Origin: Desulfovibrio sp. A2
GTDB taxonomy: Bacteria; Desulfobacterota; Desulfovibrionia; Desulfovibrionales; Desulfovibrionaceae
DNA length: 16,982 nt
Assembly: GCF_000226255.1 (NCBI RefSeq)
Contig: NZ_AGFG01000067.1
Coordinates: forward strand, 1-16,982
Direction: 5' to 3'
Positions 1 through 8,685 of the stretch are shown piece by piece; position 1 is the first letter of the stretch; the number at the start of each line of letters is the position of its first letter. A model generated the notes under the pieces. It saw nothing but the letters and a program-made list of their open reading frames with translations, did no database searches and was not told the DNA's origin. The position numbers and the translations under genes are program-made.

Positions 1-320
1 ATAAGCGCGGTTGAGGCAACTGCGCGTGACTGTGCCTACGAGAGCAATGGACGCATTGGCGTCACCGGCGACAGATCACCCGGAGGCGCCCTGCGCCGAA
101 GGGAAGCTGCCGCCGAAGGACGCCGCGTATAAAACGTCGGGGTTCCAAGGGGCGGAGCCCCTGGAACGCGGGGATGCAAGGGGCTATCGTTCAATGGCCC
201 CTTGCCCGCCGGAGGCATGACGAGATCGAGCGTGGTCAACAGGGCGCGACTGTCTTCGTAGAGGTCGGGCGCAACAATGCACCCCCCTTCTCCTTCCCAT
301 TCCTCCACCCACCCACACAC
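1..320. other. Gene-free left edge with several hairpins
   Basis: No convincing coding region is seen here; the short open frames have no recognisable protein character. The stretch contains at least two clear inverted repeats. The first has arms GTTCCA(a)GGGGC at 142-153 and GCCCCTGGAAC at 157-167, with a 3-nt loop and one bulged A. The second has arms GCAAGGGGC at 176-184 and GCCCCTTGC at 197-205, with a 12-nt loop. They could be terminators or processing hairpins for a gene left of the window, or dispersed intergenic repeats. Neither is followed by a good T-run on either strand. Confidence 0.6.
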
Positions 321-358
321 GCCAAACAACAGGGGGGCCGCGTTTCCGCAGCCCCCCT
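321..358 (-). terminator. Rho-independent terminator of the tat-his gene cluster
   Basis: Read on the minus strand, an 8-bp stem (AGGGGGGC / GCCCCCCT, 351-358 with 331-338) continues past one mismatch into a 3-bp GCG/CGC stem capped by a GAAA loop. It is followed by the T-rich stretch GTTGTTTGG (330-322). It lies about 60 nt after the hisA stop codon, the expected place for the end of the transcript. The tail is not a pure T-run, so efficiency is uncertain. Confidence 0.72.
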
Positions 359-418
359 CGCACAGCTATCCAATTCCAATCTTTCAATCACGTGCGCGTG
401 TTCACACCCACACCCCAC

Positions 419-1150
419 CTATTGCGCCGCAATCCACTCCATGGCCGCGTGCAGGTCGAGGGTGCCGGTATAAATGGCCCGGCCGGTGATGGCGCCTTCC
501 ACGCTGGACGTCAGTGTCAGCGGGTACAGCGCCCGCACGTCTTCCAGCGTGGCCACGCCGCCCGCCGCGATGACCGGCACCGGGCACATGCCCGCCAGCC
601 GCTCCAGCGCGGCCAGGTTCACCCCGGTCTGCATGCCGTCGCGATCGATGTCGGTGTAGATGACGAAGGCGGTGCCCGCATCCAGCAGGCGGGGCAGCAC
701 GTCTTCCACGGTCAGGCCGGAATCGGCCACCCACCCCTTGGTCTTCAGCCTGCCGCCCTCGGCGTCCAGAGAGACGCCGATGCGCCCCGGAAAGGCGGCA
801 CACAGGCGCGCGTACAGGTCCGGTTCCTCCAGGGCCACGGTGCCAATGATCAACCGTTCCACCCCGGCGTCGAGGTAGGCTTTGGCCGTGCCCTCGTCGC
901 GGATGCCGCCGCCAAGCTGCACCGGCACGGAAAGGTCGGCGCAGATGCGGCGGATGAGGCCGAAGTTGGTGGGCATGCCGCTGAACGCGCCGTCCAGGTC
1001 GATGACGTGCAGCCACTTGGCGCCCTGGTCCTGCCAGTGGCGGGCCATGGCGGCCGGGTCGTCGGAAAACACGGTCTCGGCGTCGGCGCGGCCCTGCCGC
1101 AGCCGCACGCACCGGCCGTCCTTGATGTCCACGGCGGGGAACAGGATCAC
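419..1150 (-). CDS. hisA: HisA, phosphoribosylformimino-AICAR phosphate isomerase
   Basis: The product is a 243-residue (beta/alpha)8-barrel isomerase of histidine biosynthesis. It converts ProFAR to PRFAR in the cytoplasm, an Amadori rearrangement. Visible family features are the N-terminal FPAVDIKDG with Asp8, GVSLDAEGG with Asp129 (the two catalytic acids), QLGGGIRDE (phosphate binding), YTDIDRDG near 166-172, and [10 protein letters not shown] near 195-204. The length is typical. I chose the GTG start at 1150 because it gives the standard HisA N-terminus, has AAGGAG 8 nt upstream, and overlaps the stop of the preceding lipoprotein gene as GTGA, which suggests translational coupling. An upstream in-frame start at 1213 would add 21 residues of non-HisA sequence. 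Identification is firm; the start is very likely. Confidence 0.95.
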   Translation of the reverse strand: MILFPAVDIKDGRCVRLRQGRADAETVFSDDPAAMARHWQDQGAKWLHVIDLDGAFSGMPTNFGLIRRICADLSVPVQLGGGIRDEGTAKAYLDAGVERLIIGTVALEEPDLYARLCAAFPGRIGVSLDAEGGRLKTKGWVADSGLTVEDVLPRLLDAGTAFVIYTDIDRDGMQTGVNLAALERLAGMCPVPVIAAGGVATLEDVRALYPLTLTSSVEGAITGRAIYTGTLDLHAAMEWIAAQ

Positions 1151-1818
1151 AGACCGAACTCCTTGATGGCCTTGCGCATCCCTTCCTTGGCCAGGTCGAT
1201 GGCGGACAGCCACTTGCCCTTGCGGCCCACGAACTTGCCAACTTCCAGCAGGTTGTCCGCGAGGCCCATCTGCTTTTCGTCGTAGTTGGAGCGCATGATC
1301 AGGGTGCCGCCCTTCACGTCGATGAGGAAGACATCCATCATGATGCTGGCCGATTCGGTGACGCCCATGTCGCCGCCCTTGCGTTGGCGCAGGTCGACGA
1401 CCTGCGGCACCAGCAGAAAGTCCACGTCGGCCTTGCGGCCCACTTCCACCCAGTAGGCCAGGGCCTGCGGACGGCCGCCGGTGCGTCCGCCCGCGGTGGC
1501 GGCCAGCGAGGGCTTGGTGGCGGCAAAGCTGTACACGCGCTTGGTCTCGGCGCGCAGGATGTCGCCGAAGGCGCGGTCGAGGTCGGCGAAGGTTTCTTCC
1601 TCCACCTTGGCCTGGTCTTCGGGGATGTATCCGGCCAGCAGGTCGGCCATGACGGTGGGCTGGGTGAAGGCAGCCACGCCGATGGTGGCGTCTGGCAGCG
1701 GAGCGGGGCCGCGCTGCTTCTGGGCGCAGCCGGGCAGCGCGGCAAGCAGGGCGAGGACGAGCAGCGCGAGCAGCGCGCCCGACACCGGGAAGGCGATGAA
1801 ACCACGATGGGTACGCAT
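1147..1818 (-). CDS. Uncharacterised lipoprotein, possibly CsgG/LpoB/GNA1162-like fold
   Basis: This 223-residue protein has a classic lipoprotein signal: basic MRTHR, a long Leu/Ala-rich hydrophobic stretch and the lipobox LPGC with Cys31. Ala follows the Cys, so no inner-membrane retention signal is seen and an outer-membrane location is expected. The mature part resembles in outline the small lipoproteins with an alternating beta/alpha fold around CsgG, LpoB and GNA1162: an opening strand IGVAAF, then helices, then [15 protein letters not shown], a strand with [13 protein letters not shown], and a C-terminal helix. I infer this from pattern alone and no function is assigned. The gene sits between hisB and hisA, overlapping hisB by 1 nt (TGATG) and hisA by 4 nt (GTGA), with GGGAG 9 nt before its ATG. 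It should therefore be co-translated with the histidine genes, although a role in histidine synthesis is not expected. Confidence 0.85.
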   Translation of the reverse strand: MRTHRGFIAFPVSGALLALLVLALLAALPGCAQKQRGPAPLPDATIGVAAFTQPTVMADLLAGYIPEDQAKVEEETFADLDRAFGDILRAETKRVYSFAATKPSLAATAGGRTGGRPQALAYWVEVGRKADVDFLLVPQVVDLRQRKGGDMGVTESASIMMDVFLIDVKGGTLIMRSNYDEKQMGLADNLLEVGKFVGRKGKWLSAIDLAKEGMRKAIKEFGL

Positions 1819-2408
1819 CAGTCTAGGCTCCCTTTGGTGCTGAGCAGCGTCTCGCGGTCACGGCGCACCGCCTGCCGCAGGGCAAGTCCCAGCCCTTTGG
1901 CGGCGGATTCCAGCAGATGGTGACCGTTCCTGCCGTACAGGAACGAGACGTGCAGGTTCATGCGGGCGGCCGACGCGAATGCCTTCAGGAATTCGCGCCA
2001 CAGGTCGCGTTCCTGCCCGGCGATGACGGGCGGCAGCAGATCGTCCCCGCGCCATTCAAGCCACGGGCGTCCGGAAATGTCGATGCACACTTCGGCCAGG
2101 GCCTCGTCCATGGGCACGCGGGCAAAGCCCACGCGGGCGATGCCCGCCCTTTCGCCCAGGGCCTCGGCCAGGGCTTGGCCAAGGCACAGGCCCACGTCCT
2201 CCACGGTGTGGTGGGCGTCGATGTGCAGGTCGCCCGTGCAGGACAGGGTAAGATCGAACCCGGCCCAGAACGCGGCCAGGGTGATGACGTGGTCCGCCAT
2301 GCCGAACCCGGTGTGCACGTTGACAAGGCCCTGCCCTTCCACCACGAGGTCGAGGCGGATGGAGGTCTCCTTGGTTTCGCGGAACACGGCGGCGCTGCGC
2401 TGGCTCAT
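1818..2408 (-). CDS. hisB: HisB, imidazoleglycerol-phosphate dehydratase
   Basis: The product is a 196-residue Mn-dependent dehydratase that forms imidazole-acetol phosphate in histidine biosynthesis; it normally works as a 24-mer in the cytoplasm. The duplicated metal-binding halves are visible: DH at 39-40, then DAHHTVED at 64-71 (His66, His67, Glu70), and later [10 protein letters not shown] with His163, His164 and Glu167. The substrate-side VPMDEAL is at 98-104. Two family positions differ from the E. coli pattern. The usual second His eight residues after the DH His is Trp48 (AFWAGFDL), and the His before the second helix is Glu139, a replacement I recall from many bacterial homologues. 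I chose ATG 2408 because AAGGAG lies 6 nt upstream and the length fits. An in-frame ATG at 2438 has no ribosome site. This is the single-domain enzyme, without the phosphatase half of E. coli HisB. Confidence 0.94.
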   Translation of the reverse strand: MSQRSAAVFRETKETSIRLDLVVEGQGLVNVHTGFGMADHVITLAAFWAGFDLTLSCTGDLHIDAHHTVEDVGLCLGQALAEALGERAGIARVGFARVPMDEALAEVCIDISGRPWLEWRGDDLLPPVIAGQERDLWREFLKAFASAARMNLHVSFLYGRNGHHLLESAAKGLGLALRQAVRRDRETLLSTKGSLD

Positions 2409-2414
2409 CTCGGG

Positions 2415-2420
2415 CTCCTT
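2415..2420 (-). promoter_or_regulatory. Shine-Dalgarno site that decides the hisB start
   Basis: AAGGAG on the minus strand sits 6 nt before ATG 2408. The alternative in-frame ATG at 2438 is preceded by a stretch with no purine-rich motif, so the shorter 196-residue HisB is preferred. The site lies in the 62-nt spacer between the tatC stop and hisB. Confidence 0.8.
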
Positions 2421-2470
2421 CCGGGGTGCGGGGTTCATGTGCGTGGACCGTTGCCGTTCGCGAGGGAAGG

Positions 2471-3715
2471 CTAATCGCCCTGCACGATGGTTTCGGGCGT
2501 GGGCTTGTCGTTGCCGCCTTCCTCGCCTTCGCCGTCCTCTTCCTCCGTGCCGGGCTTCTTCTTGCCGAACACGGCGGCGACGAGAATGCTTATTTCATAC
2601 AGCACAAGCATGGGGGCTGCCATCATCAATTGCGAGAAGACATCCGGCGGGGTGAGGATGGCGGCCACGATGAAGATAGCGAGGATGGCGTATTTGCGGG
2701 TCTTGCGCATCCACTGCGCGGTGACGAGGCCAAGCCGCGCCAGGAAGAACGCGAACAGCGGCATCTCGAAGATGAGGCCGAAGGCCAGCAGCATCTTCAG
2801 GGTGAAGCCCAGGTACTCGTCGAGCTTGGGCATGGGCTCGATGATGTCGGTGGCGAAGCCCACGAAGAACTCGAAGGCGTAGGGGAACACCTGGAAATAG
2901 CAGAACGCCGCGCCCGCCACGAAGAACAGGGCCGAGGCCCCGGCAATGGGGATGATGTGGCGTTTCTCGTCGTCGTAAAGGCCGGGCGCGATGAAGGACC
3001 AGATCTGGTAGAACAGGTAAGGGCTGGCCAGGAAGGCCCCGGCCACCAGCGCCACCTGCATGTAGACGAAGAACGCCTCTGGCAGCGCGGTGTAGATCAG
3101 CTTGCCGCCTGCGGGCAGCGCCTTGGTCAGGGGGATCATCAGGTAGTTGAAGAGCTGTTCGGCAAAGCCGTAGCAGGCGAAAAAGCCCACCGCCAGCGCG
3201 ATGAGGCAGCGCACCAGGCGCACGCGCAATTCGGAAAGATGGTCCAGCAGGGTCATGGGGCGGCCGCCTTCGGCGGCTTCCTCCGCTTCCTTGCTGGCGC
3301 GGTCCACGGCCTCGGCCAGGTCGCGCGGGGGGGCGGAGACCACGGCGGTTTCCGTGGCGTCGGGGGAAGGTGAGGCACTGTCCCCGGCGGATTCGGAGGC
3401 TGCAACGCCGGAGTCGGATCCGTCAGGCTCGTATTCGGCGGACGCGGCGGATTCACCGTTGGAAACGGCTTCCGTGGCGTCCCGTTCGAGGGCCTCAAGG
3501 GCATCGGCGTTGCGTCCTGCCGCGTCCGGGTCGTAGGCGTCAGGATCGCTCGTGTCAGGAACGGTCGTGCCTGGAGCGCTCGGGCCAGAATCGCTCGCGT
3601 TCGGGGCTGGAGCGTCCTGTTCGGAAACGTCCGAGGCTGAATCCCTGGCAGCGTCTTCGCGGTCGCCTTCGGACACCGGCTCCTTGGCGGCAGGGTCCTT
3701 ATCGTCCCGGCTCAT
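2471..3715 (-). CDS. tatC: TatC, twin-arginine translocase core subunit with a long acidic N-terminal extension
   Basis: TatC is the inner-membrane receptor for twin-arginine signal peptides. The conserved part of this 414-residue protein begins near Met154: [13 protein letters not shown] (conserved Glu162), [13 protein letters not shown] near 240-252 (conserved Glu250) and FGLIFEMPL in the second half, with six predicted membrane helices. It ends with an acidic tail after FGKKKPG. Unusually, about 153 residues rich in Asp, Glu, Ser, Ala and Pro precede the core; they look disordered and would be cytoplasmic. The start at 3715 overlaps the tatB stop as ATGA and has GGGAAG upstream, which supports the long form. 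An internal ATG at residue 154 has only a weak GAAGG about 10 nt away but would give a standard-size TatC. The family call is firm; the start is likely but not certain. Confidence 0.93.
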   Translation of the reverse strand: MSRDDKDPAAKEPVSEGDREDAARDSASDVSEQDAPAPNASDSGPSAPGTTVPDTSDPDAYDPDAAGRNADALEALERDATEAVSNGESAASAEYEPDGSDSGVAASESAGDSASPSPDATETAVVSAPPRDLAEAVDRASKEAEEAAEGGRPMTLLDHLSELRVRLVRCLIALAVGFFACYGFAEQLFNYLMIPLTKALPAGGKLIYTALPEAFFVYMQVALVAGAFLASPYLFYQIWSFIAPGLYDDEKRHIIPIAGASALFFVAGAAFCYFQVFPYAFEFFVGFATDIIEPMPKLDEYLGFTLKMLLAFGLIFEMPLFAFFLARLGLVTAQWMRKTRKYAILAIFIVAAILTPPDVFSQLMMAAPMLVLYEISILVAAVFGKKKPGTEEEDGEGEEGGNDKPTPETIVQGD

Positions 3716-4032
3716 GCGTTCTTCCCGGCGGCTTCGGCGGCGGGCTTGGCGGCTTCGGCCGTCTGAGCTTCAGTCCTTGGGGCTTCAGCCTTGGGGGCTT
3801 CGGCCTTGGTCTTGTCGTCGAAGAATTCCTTCTCGGCTTCCTTCTTGCGGCGCTCGTGATCCTCGAGATCGATCTCGGTGTTCAACGTGCGCTGAAAGTC
3901 GGTGGAAACCCGGCGGAATTCACCCATGGCCTTGCCCAGCGTGCGCGCGATATTGGGCAGGTTCTTGGGACCGAGGACGATGAGGGCCACGACCATGATG
4001 ACCAGAAGTTCCGTGCTGCCGATGCCGAACAT
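3712..4032 (-). CDS. tatB: TatB-type (TatA/B family) twin-arginine translocase subunit
   Basis: This 106-residue protein has one N-terminal membrane helix followed by an amphipathic helix and a charged, Ala/Glu/Lys-rich tail, the standard TatA/TatB layout. It begins MFGIGSTELL with Glu8, then VALIVLGPKNLPNIARTLG. The LGP-x-x-LP hinge and Glu8 favour TatB, which pairs with TatC to bind signal peptides, over TatA, which usually has FG at the hinge. The tail has imperfect AEAP/TEA repeats. It overlaps tatC by 4 nt (ATGA), so the two are co-translated. The ribosome site is weak (AAGGCGG about 10 nt upstream). No separate TatA is seen in the window, so one should be encoded elsewhere or this protein may serve both roles. 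Confidence 0.87.
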   Translation of the reverse strand: MFGIGSTELLVIMVVALIVLGPKNLPNIARTLGKAMGEFRRVSTDFQRTLNTEIDLEDHERRKKEAEKEFFDDKTKAEAPKAEAPRTEAQTAEAAKPAAEAAGKNA

Positions 4033-4226
4033 TGAAGACAGACCGCCTTGGTTGCAGTGCTGTGGGCCGGGGCCGACGGTGCGGCGCTGCCCGGTCGTGC
4101 CGCGCCGTGGCGCGGCCCTTCGGCCTGATGCTGCGGGGCGTCGCGGAGGCCTTGCGGCCCCCGCGCGTCCGCCGGGCGTTCAACTAGGCGTGCACTTGGG
4201 CTTTCACCTGAGCGAACGCCGTCCGC
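4033..4226 (-). other. guaA-tatB spacer with GC-rich hairpins
   Basis: This 194-nt spacer has no gene. It holds a perfect 8-bp inverted repeat GCCGCGCC/GGCGCGGC (4099-4106 and 4109-4116). It also holds a minus-strand hairpin with a GCAA loop (4145-4162, seven pairs including one G-U). No T-run follows either on the minus strand, so a true intrinsic terminator after guaA is not shown. No convincing promoter for tatB was found, leaving open whether tatBC-his is read from the gua promoter. Confidence 0.5.
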
Positions 4227-5774
<1,548 letters not shown>

Positions 5775-5916
5775 GTGCTGTCCTCTGTCGCCCGCGCGGG
5801 GTGCTTCGGGCAATCGTGATATGCGTTGTGAGGCCGTGATGTCTGGTTGGGCGCTTGCGCGGATGGCTTTTTTGCCTTTCTCCGTCAGTGCGCGACCTTG
5901 GCCGCGAAGGGAGTTT

Positions 5917-6009
5917 CGGTTCCGGCAAGGAAGGCGAGGGGCGGCAAGGGGAGCGTACTCTTTGGTACGTGACCCGCGCCGCCTCCGATGCCTGACGCCG
6001 CCGGAACCG
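5917..6009 (-). other. Nested hairpin element in the guaB-guaA spacer
   Basis: A 93-nt structured element lies between guaB and guaA. Outer arms CGGTTCCGGC (5917-5926) and GCCGGAACCG (6000-6009) are perfect. Inside them GGCGGC (5940-5945) pairs with GCCGCC (5978-5983), then GGG (5948-5950) with CCC (5973-5975), and at the centre CGTAC (5954-5958) pairs with GTACG (5965-5969) around a 6-nt loop. It is symmetrical in form on both strands. It could be an mRNA processing or stabilising structure, an attenuator, or a dispersed intergenic repeat. No second copy occurs in this window. The right arm ends 15 nt before the guaB stop codon region. Confidence 0.6.
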
Positions 6010-6023
6010 GAAATACCGAGCGG

Positions 6024-7484
6024 CTAGTTGTTGTCGATGCGGTAGTTCGGCGATTCCTTGGTGATGATCACATCATGCACGTGGCTTTCACGAAGCCCGG
6101 CGGCGGATATCTCCACGAACTGCGCCTTTTCCTGCAATTCCTTGATGTCGGCCGCGCCCACGTAGCCCATGCCCGAGCGCAGGCCGCCCACGAGCTGGTA
6201 CAGGCTTTCGGCCACCGGGCCCTTCACGGGCACGCGGCCCACGATGCCTTCAGGCACCAGCTTCTTGCTCTTTTCCTGGAAGTAGCGGTCGGAGCTGCCT
6301 TCCTTCATGGCGTCGATGGAGCCCATGCCGCGATAGATCTTGTACGAGCGGCCCTGGTAGAGAATGGTTTCGCCCGGGCTTTCGTCGGTGCCCGCGAACA
6401 GGCTGCCGACCATCACGGTGTCCGCGCCCATGGCGATGGCCTTCACCACGTCGCCCGAGAACTTCACGCCGCCGTCGGCGATGATGCAGCGGCCAAGCTC
6501 ACGCGCGGCGCGCACCGATTCAAGGATGGCGGTCACCTGGGGCACGCCCACGCCCGCCACGATGCGGGTGGTGCAGATGGAGCCGGGGCCGATGCCCACC
6601 TTCACGGTGTCCGCGCCAGCCTTCAGGATGGCTTTCGCCCCCTCATAGGTGGCCACGTTGCCCGCCACCAGCTGGCACTTGGGGAAGGCCCCCTTGACCA
6701 TCTCTATGGCGCGCAGCACGTTGCGCGAATGGCCGTGGGCGGAATCGAGCACCAGAAAGTCGACGCCCGCGCCCAGCAGGGCGCTGGCCCGCTCCTCGCA
6801 GTCCTTGCCGATGCCGAGCGCCGCGCCCACGCGCAGGCGACCGTTGTCGTCCTTGCACGAGTTCGGGTACTTCTGCACCTTGTCGATGTCTTTCATGGTG
6901 ATGAGGCCCTTCAGGCGGTTGCCCTCGTCCACCACCAGCAGCTTCTCGATGCGGTGCGCGTGCAACAGGTCCTTGGCCTCGTCCAGGGTGGTGCCCACGG
7001 GCACGGTGACCAGGTTCTTGCTGGTCATCACCTCGCGCACCTGGGTGCCTTCCAGGTCCTTGACGAAGCGCACGTCGCGGTTGGTCAGAATGCCCACCAG
7101 TTCGACCCCGCGCACCACCGGCAGGCCGGAGACGCGGTATTCGGCCATCAGCTCCAGGGCCTGGCGCACGGAATAGTCGGGGTCGATGGTCACGGGGTCG
7201 ATGATCATGCCGCTTTCGGACTTCTTGACCTTCTCGACCTCGATGCGCTGGCGGTCCACGGGCATGTTCTTGTGGATGACGCCGACGCCGCCGTTGCGGG
7301 CCATGGAGATGGCCATGCCCGAATCGGTCACGGTGTCCATGGCGGCGCTGAGGAGGGGGATGTTGAGGCGGATTTCGGGGGTGAGCCAGGTGGAGACGTC
7401 CACGAGGTCGGGGGTGACTTCGGAATAGCCGGGCTGCAGCAGGACGTCGTCGAACGTCAATGCCTTGCACACGATCTTGTTCAT
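6024..7484 (-). CDS. guaB: GuaB, inosine-5'-monophosphate dehydrogenase
   Basis: The 486-residue enzyme oxidises IMP to XMP with NAD, the committed step to GMP. It has the IMPDH (beta/alpha)8 barrel interrupted by two CBS domains at about 95-205, which usually bind adenine or guanine nucleotides. GPGSICTTR carries catalytic Cys304, [11 protein letters not shown] follows, and the bacterial-type flap has YRGMGS and DRYFQ. Length and both ends match the family. I chose ATG 7484 because GGAGAGAG lies just upstream and the typical [11 protein letters not shown] motif begins at residue 9; an upstream TTG at 7604 would add 40 residues and would start inside the predicted operator. Transcription likely starts near 7611 from the promoter described separately, giving a leader of about 125 nt. 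Confidence 0.97.
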   Translation of the reverse strand: MNKIVCKALTFDDVLLQPGYSEVTPDLVDVSTWLTPEIRLNIPLLSAAMDTVTDSGMAISMARNGGVGVIHKNMPVDRQRIEVEKVKKSESGMIIDPVTIDPDYSVRQALELMAEYRVSGLPVVRGVELVGILTNRDVRFVKDLEGTQVREVMTSKNLVTVPVGTTLDEAKDLLHAHRIEKLLVVDEGNRLKGLITMKDIDKVQKYPNSCKDDNGRLRVGAALGIGKDCEERASALLGAGVDFLVLDSAHGHSRNVLRAIEMVKGAFPKCQLVAGNVATYEGAKAILKAGADTVKVGIGPGSICTTRIVAGVGVPQVTAILESVRAARELGRCIIADGGVKFSGDVVKAIAMGADTVMVGSLFAGTDESPGETILYQGRSYKIYRGMGSIDAMKEGSSDRYFQEKSKKLVPEGIVGRVPVKGPVAESLYQLVGGLRSGMGYVGAADIKELQEKAQFVEISAAGLRESHVHDVIITKESPNYRIDNN

Positions 7485-7513
7485 GATCTCTCTCCGGGCG
7501 GGTTGGTTGGAGC

Positions 7514-7536
7514 GTCCGGGCCGCGCGGCTCCGGAC
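7514..7536 (-). other. Hairpin in the guaB leader
   Basis: GTCCGG (7514-7519) and CCGGAC (7531-7536) form a stem, with the self-complementary GCCGCGCGGC between them. It lies about 30 nt before the guaB start in the presumed 5' leader. On the minus strand it is not followed by a T-run, so it is not an obvious terminator. It matches no riboswitch that I recognise. Confidence 0.45.
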
Positions 7537-7587
7537 CGTTTTCCCCGTCTGCCTCCGAACGAAGGGCGGGTCGTTTGGCTTGGCAGG

Positions 7588-7605
7588 TTTGACAAATATG
7601 TCAAA
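7588..7605. promoter_or_regulatory. Palindromic operator-like site downstream of the guaB promoter
   Basis: TTTGACA (7588-7594) and TGTCAAA (7599-7605) form a perfect 7-bp inverted repeat with a 4-nt AT spacer. The site falls at roughly +6 to +23 relative to the predicted guaB transcription start, where a bound repressor would block transcription. It does not resemble the E. coli PurR box (ACGCAAACGTTTGCGT). The regulator is unknown. The surroundings are clearly AT-richer than the rest of the window. Confidence 0.6.
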
Positions 7606-7617
7606 ATTTAATTAATC

Positions 7618-7647
7618 ATCATATCGGGCGAGGTGCCGGATTGTCAA
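7618..7647 (-). promoter_or_regulatory. Sigma-70 promoter of guaB
   Basis: On the minus strand a perfect -35 TTGACA (7642-7647) is separated by 18 nt from a -10 TATGAT (7618-7623), one mismatch from TATAAT. The sequence downstream is AT-rich (ATTAATTAAATTTT). It is the best promoter match seen in the window and is correctly oriented, about 130 nt before the guaB start. The predicted start of transcription is near 7611. Confidence 0.75.
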
Positions 7648-7858
7648 GATTCGGGTTGGTCCGTCAACCAGCCGGCGTGGGCCTGCCGTCGCGGCGTGGG
7701 CCGTGCGCCGATGGTTGCCGCAAGGAGCTCCTCCTCGTCGCCTGCACTTCCCAGCCTATCCCGCCGTCCGGTCCGTCAAGTCCTTCACGTCCGTCCGGGT
7801 CGGTTCGTCACAGGGCGGCCTGATGGAGAAGCAGGCCCCCAGCCGGCCGTGAATGCGC
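7648..7858. other. Gene-free stretch between the ccm operon end and the guaB promoter
   Basis: Together with the guaB leader and the ccm terminator, this forms a 423-nt stretch without a gene (7485-7907). Apart from the small repeats near the guaB promoter and a purine/pyrimidine-biased stretch around 7770-7800 with repeated GTCCGT units, I see nothing convincing. The frames open through it are extensions of, or out of frame with, neighbouring genes. Confidence 0.5.
7654..7669. promoter_or_regulatory. Short inverted repeat upstream of the guaB -35 box
   Basis: GGTTG (7654-7658) and CAACC (7665-7669) flank a 6-nt spacer, seven bases upstream of the -35 element. The 10-mer GGTCCGTCAA overlapping it recurs at 7770-7779. 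It might be an activator site, but a 5-bp repeat is weak evidence. Confidence 0.3.
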
Positions 7859-7884
7859 GGAAGGGGCGGTGTGCCGCCCCTTCC
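7859..7884 (-). terminator. Terminator-like hairpin at the end of the ccm operon
   Basis: A perfect 11-bp stem, GGAAGGGGCGG (7859-7869) with CCGCCCCTTCC (7874-7884), closes a 4-nt loop 23 nt after the stop of the TPR gene. Position and stability suggest transcription termination or 3' end protection of the ccm mRNA. No T-run follows on the minus strand (GCGCATTC), so it may rely on Rho or act only as a stabilising stem. Confidence 0.6.
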
Positions 7885-7907
7885 GGTGGTGTCGGGCCAG
7901 CGGCCCG

Positions 7908-8525
7908 CTATTGTTTCTTGCTCTGTTGCGTTTTGTCGCCGTGCACGGCGGATTCCAGTTCCTGTCGGGCTTGCGCCTTGAGATCCTCGGGGGCCTTGGG
8001 GTCGTCCACTATGGCCTTCAGGTGGGCGTTGCCCTTGGCTTCGGCCTTCAGATAATGGCGGTACAGGATGCCCAGGTTGTAGCGCGCGGCGGGCTGGGGA
8101 TCGAGTTCGATGAGCCGCTCGAAGGTTTCCGCCGCCTTGTCGAAGGCTTCCTGCTGGTACTGGGCGATGCCCAGCATGTACAGCGGCTGCGGGTCCGCCG
8201 GGGCGGCCACAACGGCGCGGGCCAGAAAGCCTTCGGCGCGGGCCCAGTCGGAGTGGTCCAGAAAGTGTTGGCCAAGGGCGAACAGCGCGGCCGCGTCGTT
8301 GGGGTTTTGCTGCACCTTCTGCATCAGCGCGCCGACGATTTCCATCTCGCCCGCGTGTTCTTCCTGCTGCGCGGCGGGCGCGCGGCCCGGCTGCACCAGC
8401 GAGGGGTTGGCCAGACGGTACAGGAACGAGGCCCCCAGCATGGCGGCAAGGCCCACGCACACGGACAGCAGGACCAGCTTGCGGCCGCCGTCCAGCGGAT
8501 TCATGGTCAGGGTGCTATTTGTCAT
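7908..8525 (-). CDS. Membrane-anchored TPR protein in the CcmI position of the ccm operon
   Basis: The 205-residue protein has a short N-terminus, one membrane helix at about 18-36 and a periplasmic domain of tetratricopeptide repeats, for example ALFALGQHFLDHSDWARAEG and LYMLGIAQYQQEAFDKAAET, then a Lys-rich C-terminus. This resembles the periplasmic TPR part of CcmI/CycH/NrfG, which hold apocytochromes or CcmH for haem attachment. As the last gene of ccmEFABCD it probably does the same; that is inference from fold and position. ATG 8525 overlaps ccmD by 11 nt with GGAG 10 nt upstream. A second ATG at 8504 lacks a ribosome site, and an upstream TTG at 8531 is also possible. It lacks the two N-terminal membrane helices of long CcmI. 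Confidence 0.85.
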   Translation of the reverse strand: MTNSTLTMNPLDGGRKLVLLSVCVGLAAMLGASFLYRLANPSLVQPGRAPAAQQEEHAGEMEIVGALMQKVQQNPNDAAALFALGQHFLDHSDWARAEGFLARAVVAAPADPQPLYMLGIAQYQQEAFDKAAETFERLIELDPQPAARYNLGILYRHYLKAEAKGNAHLKAIVDDPKAPEDLKAQARQELESAVHGDKTQQSKKQ

Positions 8526-8655
8526 CGCCAAGCATCTCCATGTGGCGGATGCGCCGGTCCAGGGTCTGCTGCGAACGGGCCATCAGGAACAGGTAGGCGC
8601 CGATGCCGAGCCATACGGCCGCGTTGGCGACCAGGAGCCATTGGGTACTTTCCAT
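8515..8655 (-). CDS. ccmD: CcmD-like small membrane protein
   Basis: This 46-residue protein begins MESTQWLLVANAAVWLGIGA, one membrane helix at about residues 6-26, followed by a basic, helical cytoplasmic tail (SQQTLDRRIRHMEML). Size, topology and the position right after ccmC match CcmD, which helps release haem-loaded CcmE from the CcmABC complex. A strong AGGAGG (8667-8672) lies 11 nt before the ATG, and the gene is 30 nt after the ccmC stop and overlaps the TPR gene by 11 nt. CcmD sequences are poorly conserved, so the call rests on context and topology. Confidence 0.85.
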   Translation of the reverse strand: MESTQWLLVANAAVWLGIGAYLFLMARSQQTLDRRIRHMEMLGDDK

Positions 8656-8685
8656 ATTTTTCCGAACCTCCTGCCTCTTGCAAGG

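Noticed and set aside
4099..4116. GCCGCGCC/GGCGCGGC palindrome as the guaA terminator
   Set aside because: No T-run on the minus strand and a 2-nt loop; in sequence this GC-rich such stems arise easily.
5988..7592. Long open frame on the plus strand opposite guaB (534 codons)
   Set aside because: Same reasoning: composition dominated by His, Ala, Gly and Val, with guaB fully intact on the other strand.
7485..7611. Riboswitch in the guaB leader
   Set aside because: A simple hairpin is present but I recognise no conserved purine, guanidine or PRPP riboswitch core.
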